Origin: Candidatus Thorarchaeota archaeon
Lineage (GTDB): Archaea; Asgardarchaeota; Thorarchaeia; Thorarchaeales; Thorarchaeaceae
DNA length: 64,000 nt
Assembly (NCBI GenBank): GCA_016840825.1
Contig: JAEORN010000003.1
Span: 1 to 64,000, forward strand
Direction of reading: 5' to 3'
Shown here one piece after another: positions 28,901 to 36,898 of this stretch. The notes beneath the pieces are model-generated. The model had not been told where the DNA came from, did not search any database, and saw only the letters and a program-made list of their open reading frames with translations. The position numbers and the translations under genes were made by a program. The number at the start of each line of letters is the position of its first letter. Position 1 is the stretch's first letter.

Positions 28901-29149
28901 AGAGTGAATGTCGCAGCAGCTTTTGGAAAGATTGGTGGACGAACTTCCTTCGAAGCGATTCTGGATCTAATTGATGATGAACATCCTCAAGTAAGATTAG
29001 TGGCTACAAGCTATCTCGCTAGTTTTGATGAGCCTGAAGTTAGAGATGCGCTTTATACAAAATTGAGTGATGAGGATGCATTGGTTCGAGAAATGGCCAG
29101 AAGTTGGATTGACCATCTTGAATCCAAAAATAACAAACCAAGGGATTAG
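25937..29149 (+). CDS. Giant HEAT-repeat protein (PBS-lyase-type HEAT units)
   Basis: This protein of about 1070 residues starts at ATG 25937 behind GAGAGG; the longer frame to 25898 lacks support. Residues 1-170 form a distinct N-terminal domain rich in Trp and Tyr. The rest is an almost continuous array of roughly 30-residue HEAT units of the 'D-DE-V-VR-NAA-ALG-IGD-A---L' type (DENTHVRNSAIESLGEVGG, DDEDTEVQKFATKSLGSLGD, DVHEDVRCNAAWALAELKD). Despite the 'PBS lyase' label of such repeats, there is no sign of phycobilin metabolism; these are scaffold solenoids. No signal peptide is present, so it is cytoplasmic. Partners are unknown. Confidence 0.85.
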   Translation: MDEVKKNPMEKSKQIRFSKSFEQVLVEEVVDVQEKHCTYASFEEDGSPNLAIEVRDRGIWLWVSSKTYYEGNTWDYTTDRLSGDPYSAEVFHNWIGKITSAPMEVSSLEDLTQWSLFHTRYVREFTDVGVWGVHEDRYVEDVALDGIVKVYSVGNRRFQDVSPIATMTQEQLDLSVFDDKSPDELVLLLQDSNVLIREIATRLLGRIGDTQTVDHLILASSDENTHVRNSAIESLGEVGGIKAIQTLGSILVEEKYPTNATITALAKIGKPALDTLIPLLKSENDQTSNAAAKLIAGIGGKKAIQYLSEAIIERREKRAIYTLKTIIQSLGEMGAKDALDRISACLDDEDTEVQKFATKSLGSLGDQRAIEPLVKGLYTSEYWTRKMIAESLGELGWNPLDDQKSWLYYVNEDWENLFGMGDDAVDTILRALQEEDPNCQGRILLPLAKSGLTFVDSRIGESIIRLYRREGQTENRKHDAIAALICTPNSDVISFLIQEYMNPETDYLQRKILKTIEELVKTGYDLAEPLVTNLTQNNNENTIGKDTLHRIKLLSIVPLTHQQLKTLRPLIDKVKKKTRNEEVSELVSGLILLDEIRPNFTADEFQVRKKAIEDIDKYHLPSAIGPLIEALGDRHQYIRGKAARVIGNIGLGAVAKTIAALDSGDYRIRMGAAEALGRLRFATATEPLLNALDDENEIVRQNVAWALGRLYLNHEEFMEIRGRVIEALAWLMDSDDYLPARANAVLSLAYIEDERVIESLFKAVDHPNKEFRLNGSLGFIRQAHNLTKESVYRNRVIDKLIAILDDPVKEVRYNAADGLRIYKGKKALRALVALRNDSDEELRELAERGIKEIKEWGDKERTSWGYTERAYYELRDPKAIDELIPFFMDDDLKVQRETQIQIGKFGNIAYDRMMELLLDKEQHYKIRMGAAATLGDIGDIRATDALINALHDVHEDVRCNAAWALAELKDIRSVEALLEATRDTNWQVRVNVAAAFGKIGGRTSFEAILDLIDDEHPQVRLVATSYLASFDEPEVRDALYTKLSDEDALVREMARSWIDHLESKNNKPRD

Positions 29150-29176
29150 AATAATTTGCTCATAAAAACAAAGGAA

Positions 29177-29199
29177 AGGGTAGGTGGGTTCCCTACCCT
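29177..29199. terminator. Bidirectional terminator-like hairpin between convergent genes
   Basis: AGGGTAGG and CCTACCCT form an eight-pair perfect stem with a seven-base loop between the stops of the HEAT gene (plus) and the cysteine peptidase gene (minus). T-rich tracts follow on both strands (CTTCTTTCTCTTT on plus; CCTTTGTTTTTATG on minus), which suits termination in either direction. Confidence 0.6.
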
Positions 29200-29200
29200 A

Positions 29201-31018
29201 TCACTTCTTTCTCTTTCGAAAGATCAATACAATCAGGATGACAATTGCAAGACCAGCAGCACCAATTGCACCGTAAAGAAGCCAGTTGATACCTTCAGGA
29301 GTAATCGCTCCGACCTTGTTTGAGTCTGCATATTGATCTCCTGTCGTTACAACTCGGACTGTAAAGAAGTACGGTGTTTTCGGAGCCAAACCATCTACAA
29401 CAGCAGTTACTGTATTTTGGTCAGTGATTGGTTGATTATAGAGAGTTCCTATGTCGCTGACATCATCAGAAACATAGATCTGGTATTCAACGAAGTCACT
29501 GTCATCATACCGAGTCCAATTCAGTTCAACAGCACTTCCTGAAAGGATCACGGGACTGTATAGTGTAACTCCCTTCTCCACGACTGATAGGTTTGCATCC
29601 GTCATGGTCACTTGGAACTTATCTTCTTGTCCGAGCTCGGTCGTACCCTCAACGACTTCAGTTTGAATCAGACCGTTCGCTGCTCTAGAGACTTCCATTC
29701 TATATTCACCAGAGTCAGTCCCAGTCAGTTCAAACTCATATGGGATGTTCTTCATATATGGCATAAGGATGGTCTTTCGGCCATCGCGTTCGACACAGGC
29801 AGCTGGAAACTCCAAGTCAGTGATTCCGTCTTCACCAACTGTAACTTTCCGACCCATTGGGTCTGTAATGGTTATGTCGACTGGGCTGAAGATATCTATT
29901 CCCAACAGAAGATCAAGTAGCGACTCGAGAATGGTCAGTATATCTCCAATGATGCTATTGTATTCATCTCCAGGTGTGTAGTAGGAAATTCTTGACCAAG
30001 TCGCGTTGTGATCGGGAAGTCTTCCTAGCTTCGAACTTGAGAAAGTACCATCTGATCGCAGAAGGAGGTAATCAGTCGTATAGAAGTCATCGTCTGAATC
30101 ATATATCTCCCAGTTGTTGTAGAAGTAGAGAGTAACCGATCCATTGGAATTCAAATCGTAGTCATATGCATTGACAAAGTGTGCTGAAGTAGCTTCAGAG
30201 CCATCATACCATGGTTGAGTCATCAAGAATACCGCCGGTTCATCTCTAGCAAGTGCCTGAGCGATCTTCTCAAATTCTGCGAGGTTATTCCCTGAACCAG
30301 TGACATCACTGAGACCAAGGAATATCCGTAACCAGTTCAGAAGATGCTGGATATTGAAGAATGCAGCAGATCCACGCCAAAACACATACTGCTCAATAGC
30401 GGTTTCCGTCACATCTCCATGAGTCAGTCGAGATATAGTCCTATTGAAATCAGGAGCAGGCAGATCAAATGCATAGTCATAAGCCATTGGAATCTTGCCA
30501 GGATCAAAGTACCACTCTCGAGCAGCTTGAGCCATCCCTGAACAATATCCCATGAATTCCATATCCAAAGACTCAAGGATAAGCATGTCAAGAGATCTGA
30601 AGATGGCAATGTCGAGAATACTTACTTCACAAGCAGTCTCTATGTCACCATAGAGAAGCATATGAATCATGTTCTGAATGTTGCGGTCAACCTCATCTTC
30701 TGTTATGATGATCTCACCGAAGTAATCCTCACTATTCGTGAAGTTGAAGGTATTCCGCCAACCAAAATTGGTCAACGCGGTTTCAGCTTCTGTGTATTGC
30801 TTGCCAAGCTTATAATGGAGGTCTGCCATTTGCGCTGTATAGTCCCTGTCCCCGAAATCCACAATATCTCGATACGCGGCTTCTGCTCTCTGAAGTGCAA
30901 GTTCCACCGGATCTAAGGATTGGAATCTTGGGATGTCGTCAAATGCAGGAATCACCATTGTAGTGGCTAATCCAGCTATTATCATTGCACAGAGTAGAAT
31001 AATCTTTGTTCTGTTCAT
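29201..31018 (-). CDS. Secreted, membrane-anchored papain-like cysteine peptidase candidate
   Basis: AAGGAGGT lies directly against an ATG at 31024 but six bases before the next ATG at 31018, so 31018 is the likely start (605 residues). A signal peptide covers about residues 1-24. A helical stretch precedes a candidate catalytic core: MGYCSGMAQAAREWY (C159), EATSAHFVNAYDYD (H280) and LYFYNNWEIYD (N301 or N302), the order and spacing of a papain-like Cys-His-Asn triad. A beta domain and a fibronectin-III-like domain (AVELNWTRYDDSDFVEYQIY) follow, then a membrane helix and an RKRKK stop. The active site faces outside. It is the last gene of a minus-strand operon of giant surface proteins and may process or release them. 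I do not recognise a named family. Confidence 0.65.
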   Translation of the reverse strand: MNRTKIILLCAMIIAGLATTMVIPAFDDIPRFQSLDPVELALQRAEAAYRDIVDFGDRDYTAQMADLHYKLGKQYTEAETALTNFGWRNTFNFTNSEDYFGEIIITEDEVDRNIQNMIHMLLYGDIETACEVSILDIAIFRSLDMLILESLDMEFMGYCSGMAQAAREWYFDPGKIPMAYDYAFDLPAPDFNRTISRLTHGDVTETAIEQYVFWRGSAAFFNIQHLLNWLRIFLGLSDVTGSGNNLAEFEKIAQALARDEPAVFLMTQPWYDGSEATSAHFVNAYDYDLNSNGSVTLYFYNNWEIYDSDDDFYTTDYLLLRSDGTFSSSKLGRLPDHNATWSRISYYTPGDEYNSIIGDILTILESLLDLLLGIDIFSPVDITITDPMGRKVTVGEDGITDLEFPAACVERDGRKTILMPYMKNIPYEFELTGTDSGEYRMEVSRAANGLIQTEVVEGTTELGQEDKFQVTMTDANLSVVEKGVTLYSPVILSGSAVELNWTRYDDSDFVEYQIYVSDDVSDIGTLYNQPITDQNTVTAVVDGLAPKTPYFFTVRVVTTGDQYADSNKVGAITPEGINWLLYGAIGAAGLAIVILIVLIFRKRKK

Positions 31019-31030
31019 TGTCATACCTCC

Positions 31031-34000
31031 TTATTCGAAATCGAACCTCCGTTGTAATTGAACCGTACTAGGCTGTACAGCCACCAATATCTCAGGATTA
31101 TCCGGAGCTGGAGTCTCGCTTTCATATGAAAGCGAGAATTCAGCCAGAAGTGCCTCAGCAGTAGCTGATACATTGGGTCTGAACTCGTATGCATACACAC
31201 TGCCCATCGCAGCAGAAGCAATGATCTCAAGAATATCATCATTATCAGTATCGCCGATCTCTATGTCAGTAACATCATCACGAAGCTCGGTCGTATTCCA
31301 AACCATATCGTAATGATGCGCAGACCGTGGATATGTCATATTCTGTTCGAAGACTACGATATATGGACCCGCACCCACAATGAGCTCCATCCAACTGTCG
31401 CCATCAGTATTTCCAGCTTTAACAGCATGAGAGGCATTCAGAGTGGGTATAACGACACCCAAGGAATAAGCTGCACCGGGTAAAACCATTTGGATACCTG
31501 ACGCATGTGCGACGAATATCTCAGACAAACCATCGAAATCATGGTCCGCCGAATCGATATCATAAGCACCATCATTCCATTTGATGTAAAAGTACCGAAG
31601 TTCGTATACATTGTCCTCATGGTCCTTATTCTCGAAGACGTATGCCCAGCCTTCCTCGTCGATTACATTACCCCAATTATCAAAGGTAGTGTCAGACCCT
31701 GCGACTGCGAAACCGCGGTTACCATCTCCATCAAAGTCGTTTGTATGGATAGCATGTATGATGGGCTCACCATTCTCTCTAGGCAATAAGCTGAAATCTA
31801 TTCCCCATACTGCAGTGTAGTTGTTATCTCCAACACATTCGAAGATCAGAAGTAACTCATCGCCTCCTAGAAGGATTTCAGATCTACCATCGTCGTCAAG
31901 GTCCTTATCCACTGCAACTACTGACAGTTCATGGGCACTGGGACCGATATAATGCGTCATGCTCTCGCCCCAGTCAATCCAATATTGGGACCAAACTAGT
32001 TCGTACATGTCATTTTGCGTGTTTTCAAATATGAGAACCTCAACACCAGCAACCACGATTATCTCTTGTTTCCCATCACGATCTTGGTCACCTATTGCCA
32101 TCGACTCCACATCATTCCAGAATGGAATCAGGTCCTTACCGGTACTGCGGATACTGAATAGATCCGGAGAACGCCATGCTCGTCGATAGGTATTGTTGGC
32201 AACCTGTTCAAAGGTGTAGATGTTTTGATCCATGGAGCCTACAATGACTTCAGTGATACCATCTTCGTCTGTGTCTGCAATCTCAACACACATTGTCCAT
32301 TGCTCAAATCTCTCACTGTTGTCCCAAGAATCATGAACTTCGAATCCATAGAATCCAGGAGCTGATTTCTTCTTCTCAACCTCGACCAAGTGGACATATG
32401 GATATGTAGCAGTGAGGAAGATATCATGATCAAGACTTGCATGATAGATAGTCAGATTCTGCTCACGCATAAGGCCAAGATCAGGAATATTATCACCGTT
32501 CATATCAATCATGTTTGGTTCAGCACATCCTAGGCCAGGACTAATCGGAGTTCCTCTGAAATCAGGTTCGTAGATTCGCCTATTCTTCTCCCACACTGGA
32601 TTCTCAACAGTACCGATGTTCTCATAGTAGGATAGCATTGATGCTTCAGGTATCTGTGAGTTGTAGGTGTAGTTTTCCCAACCATGCGATACTGTCACAT
32701 CAATGTCATAGTCATAGTCATAGTCGTGGAATCCGAGCTTTCCAAATACAGTCACATTGGTCTGGTCATCATTGATATCTCTGTAGTAGTTGAAATTCTG
32801 GAGCCAGGTCATGTATGACCCTGTTGTTGTCTGCTCAAAGTATAGGAGTTCTTCAGCACCAATGGTAAGGTCTACGTCACCATCATAGTCCATATCGTAG
32901 AATGACATTCTCGAAACGAAATCTGCATTTTGGATAGCTTGAGTGACTCCAAAGAACTGGTTCGAAACCTCAGATTGTGGCCATACTCTGAAGTACTCAT
33001 AGGTTTCCTTTTCGAGGAAGAGCATCCGATATGTATACGTTACACCGGTCCAATATCTCTCGACAAGTACTAAGTCTTCATCTCCATCGTCATTCACATC
33101 TGCTGCAGTAATTGATGCATAAGCAACATTTGTGAGAACTTCTAGTGATACGTTGCAATACGTTGTGAAGTATCCATTGACTCTTGAGTAGGCTGGATTT
33201 TCATCGTCATTGTTATTCTCAAAATAGAGTAGATATGGAGTTCCAACTCTATCAATGACTGCAGCAATGTCATGGTCACCATCCTCATCAGGATCAAAGA
33301 ATGTCCAACTCTGGAATCTCTCGAAGTTGATTCCAGTGACATCTGTTCCATAGAGAAGGACCTCATCAAATTTCCATGACGGCATCCTTCCTCGTTCATT
33401 ATCGAGCTGGATAATGTCACGAATGCTTCCATCCAGTGCGAATTTCGGAGTATCAGAGTAGCTCTCAAGGATTGCCACAGTTCCCAACCAAGTGTCATAG
33501 GCAATATTGTACGCAAGTATCTGACCATCAACAGTTCCAATAATGATCTCCTCATAATTCGACACACCAGTAGATGTATGAACCTGACCAGCAATCATGC
33601 ACATTGCTGTATCAACAGGACGGTCGACATTAATTCGCGCTGCGTCAATTCCAATGAGTTGATTCCCTTTCACTCCGATCTTCATATATCTTGCATTTGT
33701 CCAACCCATGGTTCTAAGAGTGTAATCAATATCGAAACGAAGTGAATATCCATATCCAGATATGAAATATGCGTAAGTATGATTGAATGGTATCTTTGCG
33801 AATGTAACTCCGTCTTGGGATATTGATATTTCAAAGGTCGCTGGATCTGGTTCTGTCAATGGTATGTATATATCGCCATCAAATGCGGGAGTGGCATCAC
33901 CTGCCATCTCTTCATATATTCCGAAGTCAACGATTGCTTCAGCAACGAAATCCAATTTCTTTTCGGTCGTTATTCTGAGAACCTTGCCATTCGCATTATC

Positions 34001-36898
34001 AGGAATTATTATTGTTCCATCATCTGCAAAATCCATTAGACATAGACGACCAGAACTAATGTCAAAGGTTTCTTCATAGTTGTAGAAGGCCTCAGGTTCT
34101 TGTTGAAGCAGAAAGTGTTCGGATGTATATGTTAGCAATCCGTCGTATGTTGTACTAATGTGAATGTAGCCATCATTATCGAATAGTATTCCCCGAGGAT
34201 ATATTATTCCTGAAGGCATGTCCCATAGATCAACATACGTCCCATTCTTCATGAATATCGATACTCGATCGTTGGAGTACTCAACTATGTAAAGGAGGCC
34301 ATCCGGTCCAATGGCAAGGTCACATGGACTATTCATTTCACCGGGATTTGCACCAGAGATGCCCCAGACATCAATGAAGGTTCCATTCTTATCAAAGATC
34401 TGGATTCTGTCATTGTTGTAGTCACATATGTAGAGAAGATTCTCTTCCGATGTCATACCCCATACACCGTTAAACTGGCCAGGACCAGACCCTGCCTCTC
34501 CAAATGAATAACGCAGAGTCCCATTGTAATCAAAGACATGAATCATATGGGAGGTATAATCTGAGACAAAGACTCGATTATCATCTTCGACTTGAATGGT
34601 CACTGGTGCATGGTTTGATGGTAGTGTCCAATTCATAAGGTATGTTCCATTATTTGCATACTTCACCACCAAATGGGCAGGGTAATCAGTCACATAGATG
34701 CAACCGTCAGGACCTTGTCCAACATCATATGGACCACCCAGACCACCTGTTCCAGGATAAGTACCTCCAATGACATCGATAAGAGGATAACCAAGTACGC
34801 CATAGTTTTGAATCCGGACACCCAGATAGTCACAAACAAGAAGCTGACCTCTTGAGTCAATAGCAATACCTGTCGTACCAGCAAATTGATCCGGTTCGAA
34901 TCCTAGTCCTCCAAATTCCCCGATGTATTCTCCATCCAATGTGAATTTCTGAACACGCGAATTCGCCCAGTCGCTCACATAGATTATTCCATCATCAGTG
35001 ATTGTGGAGTATAGGGGTTGATTGAATTGACCAGGTCCAGTTCCACCACTTCCCCATTGAACCTCGAACCAACCTTCAGGTGTGAACGCGATGATTCTAT
35101 GCTTAAGGGAGTCGCAGACATAGATGTTACCTTCTTGATCGACTGAAAGTCCAGTAGGAGTGTCCAATGCATATGCACCTGTAGGCTCGATCATATCGAG
35201 GAATTCACCAGTTGTACGGTTCAATGACACGATCCTATTGTTACCTGAATCAGCTACATATAGCAAATCGCCAGGTCCTATGGCAAGCCCCCATGCAAAG
35301 TAGAATTGACCGAATTCAGATCCATTCTCGCCCCAAGAAGCGACGAATTCACCATCTAGTGTAAACTTCTGAATCCGCGAATTCAGGGTATCTGAGATAT
35401 AGACGAATCCTTCATCATCTATTGCAATTCCTGCAGGACCATCGAACTGTCCTGTTTCGTTTCCTGTTTCACCAAAATTGAACATTGGTTCACCGTCAGC
35501 TGTTAGTCTCCTTACTCTATCATTTTGATTATCAGTTACAAAGATCGTGCCATCTGGAGCAACTGCCATGGCAAGAGGATACTTGAAATCGTTGGTTCCA
35601 TTCCCAATCTCATAATCCCAAGAACCTAGAGGAACCATCTGTTCAGATGCATTGAAGTAAGTACAGGAATCATCCGGTGGACCACCCATGGAAGTATTAC
35701 CACCGATTTCAGTGGTATTCCATGGGTACAGTATTGGTTCTATCTCAAGTACACCTTGTGCGGTCCATCCGTAATCTTTCCGGTCGATATAGGGATCTAC
35801 TTCATATCCAGTATATGCAAGTGGATTGGTCGCGGTAGCTCCAAGTTCCCATAGAGCTGGTTGACGGTTGATCTTCTTGACGTAGTAGTCATCTGTGGCG
35901 TAATCATAGTGGAAGACATAGAGACCTTGTCCATAAGCTGATACTGCAAACTCTCCAAAGTAATCACCATCGAAGGATGTTGAGTAGGCAATCGCATTGA
36001 TGGGACGCCAGATTGCATCACCGCTGGTCCATCTGAGCTCATAGACATGATGTAGACATGGCTTCTCTTCGAAGAGATAGACCTTGCCATCTTGACTTCC
36101 TGCTATGATCTCAGATCTCATGTCTTGATCAGTATCACCAACAACCACTGTGTTGACACGATCAGAGATCACATCACCACTATCCCAGACCAGCTCGAAT
36201 TCGATCCAGTGCTCTTCCTGACAATAGGGCCATGCAGAGTGATCGATGTAGTCAAAGACGTACACTTTTCCATCCCAGTTGGCAGCGATTATCTCCGTAT
36301 GGCTGTCATGGTCGATGTCGTTCAGCTCGATATCCCAGACTTGCTGGTCCATCACTGTACTACTGTTCCATACCTGTTCGAAGATGTTACAATCCTCGTA
36401 GTAATAGAACGAATCGTCCTCAATTCCTAGAGCCTCATAGATATAGATAAGACCGTCTTGACATGCCGCAACGATCTCAAGGCGACCATTGTTATCGCAG
36501 TCCATGAACTCGATGTCTGTGATATCCCCACCAAATTCAGCATCTCCGCTATCCCAAACCTGCACATACTCCTTTGAGATTTCTAACCATCGATAGATGT
36601 GCAGTTCAGCATCATTCATCCAACCTCCAGCAACAGCCATGAAGTTGTTACTCTCGGAGACCGCTACTGCTCGTGAGGAGCCTTGAATGTTATTGGGCTC
36701 CCAGAACTTCTGGTAATCATTGGTGAGATTGAAGTCAGCTTCAAAGTTCAGAAGGGATTCGTCGATCACATCGTCAGGTAGATCCAAATCTTGCAGGATT
36801 GCATCCTGACTGAAATTGGGCAATACCTGAGGTGATAGTGACAGTAGTAGTATAGCGGCTATCACCAGTGTCGCTAATCTAAGTTCGATGCCTCTCAT
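31031..36898 (-). CDS. Giant secreted NHL / FG-GAP beta-propeller protein
   Basis: This 1955-residue protein starts at ATG 36898, overlapping the upstream stop by four bases. A signal peptide covers about residues 1-26. Residues about 80-400 carry FG-GAP/VCBS-like units (FMDCDNNGRLEIVAACQDG, DTDQDMRSEIIAGSQDGK). Residues about 440-1000 contain a dozen or so NHL units (GPAGIAIDDEGFVYISDTLNSR, GLAIGPGDLLYVADSGNNR), and the last 700 return to FG-GAP/VCBS units (DVNDDGDEDLVLVER, DQDRDGKQEIIVVAG). No C-terminal membrane helix is present, unlike its operon partners, so it may be shed or held by the anchored neighbours. Its acidic DxDxDG loops suggest calcium binding. Such propellers bind ligands or mediate adhesion. 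Confidence 0.85.
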   Translation of the reverse strand: MRGIELRLATLVIAAILLLSLSPQVLPNFSQDAILQDLDLPDDVIDESLLNFEADFNLTNDYQKFWEPNNIQGSSRAVAVSESNNFMAVAGGWMNDAELHIYRWLEISKEYVQVWDSGDAEFGGDITDIEFMDCDNNGRLEIVAACQDGLIYIYEALGIEDDSFYYYEDCNIFEQVWNSSTVMDQQVWDIELNDIDHDSHTEIIAANWDGKVYVFDYIDHSAWPYCQEEHWIEFELVWDSGDVISDRVNTVVVGDTDQDMRSEIIAGSQDGKVYLFEEKPCLHHVYELRWTSGDAIWRPINAIAYSTSFDGDYFGEFAVSAYGQGLYVFHYDYATDDYYVKKINRQPALWELGATATNPLAYTGYEVDPYIDRKDYGWTAQGVLEIEPILYPWNTTEIGGNTSMGGPPDDSCTYFNASEQMVPLGSWDYEIGNGTNDFKYPLAMAVAPDGTIFVTDNQNDRVRRLTADGEPMFNFGETGNETGQFDGPAGIAIDDEGFVYISDTLNSRIQKFTLDGEFVASWGENGSEFGQFYFAWGLAIGPGDLLYVADSGNNRIVSLNRTTGEFLDMIEPTGAYALDTPTGLSVDQEGNIYVCDSLKHRIIAFTPEGWFEVQWGSGGTGPGQFNQPLYSTITDDGIIYVSDWANSRVQKFTLDGEYIGEFGGLGFEPDQFAGTTGIAIDSRGQLLVCDYLGVRIQNYGVLGYPLIDVIGGTYPGTGGLGGPYDVGQGPDGCIYVTDYPAHLVVKYANNGTYLMNWTLPSNHAPVTIQVEDDNRVFVSDYTSHMIHVFDYNGTLRYSFGEAGSGPGQFNGVWGMTSEENLLYICDYNNDRIQIFDKNGTFIDVWGISGANPGEMNSPCDLAIGPDGLLYIVEYSNDRVSIFMKNGTYVDLWDMPSGIIYPRGILFDNDGYIHISTTYDGLLTYTSEHFLLQQEPEAFYNYEETFDISSGRLCLMDFADDGTIIIPDNANGKVLRITTEKKLDFVAEAIVDFGIYEEMAGDATPAFDGDIYIPLTEPDPATFEISISQDGVTFAKIPFNHTYAYFISGYGYSLRFDIDYTLRTMGWTNARYMKIGVKGNQLIGIDAARINVDRPVDTAMCMIAGQVHTSTGVSNYEEIIIGTVDGQILAYNIAYDTWLGTVAILESYSDTPKFALDGSIRDIIQLDNERGRMPSWKFDEVLLYGTDVTGINFERFQSWTFFDPDEDGDHDIAAVIDRVGTPYLLYFENNNDDENPAYSRVNGYFTTYCNVSLEVLTNVAYASITAADVNDDGDEDLVLVERYWTGVTYTYRMLFLEKETYEYFRVWPQSEVSNQFFGVTQAIQNADFVSRMSFYDMDYDGDVDLTIGAEELLYFEQTTTGSYMTWLQNFNYYRDINDDQTNVTVFGKLGFHDYDYDYDIDVTVSHGWENYTYNSQIPEASMLSYYENIGTVENPVWEKNRRIYEPDFRGTPISPGLGCAEPNMIDMNGDNIPDLGLMREQNLTIYHASLDHDIFLTATYPYVHLVEVEKKKSAPGFYGFEVHDSWDNSERFEQWTMCVEIADTDEDGITEVIVGSMDQNIYTFEQVANNTYRRAWRSPDLFSIRSTGKDLIPFWNDVESMAIGDQDRDGKQEIIVVAGVEVLIFENTQNDMYELVWSQYWIDWGESMTHYIGPSAHELSVVAVDKDLDDDGRSEILLGGDELLLIFECVGDNNYTAVWGIDFSLLPRENGEPIIHAIHTNDFDGDGNRGFAVAGSDTTFDNWGNVIDEEGWAYVFENKDHEDNVYELRYFYIKWNDGAYDIDSADHDFDGLSEIFVAHASGIQMVLPGAAYSLGVVIPTLNASHAVKAGNTDGDSWMELIVGAGPYIVVFEQNMTYPRSAHHYDMVWNTTELRDDVTDIEIGDTDNDDILEIIASAAMGSVYAYEFRPNVSATAEALLAEFSLSYESETPAPDNPEILVAVQPSTVQLQRRFDFE

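Noticed and set aside
25937..29149. Phycobilisome lyase reading of the HEAT-repeat protein
   Set aside because: The PBS-lyase label belongs to the repeat family. Nothing else points to phycobilins.
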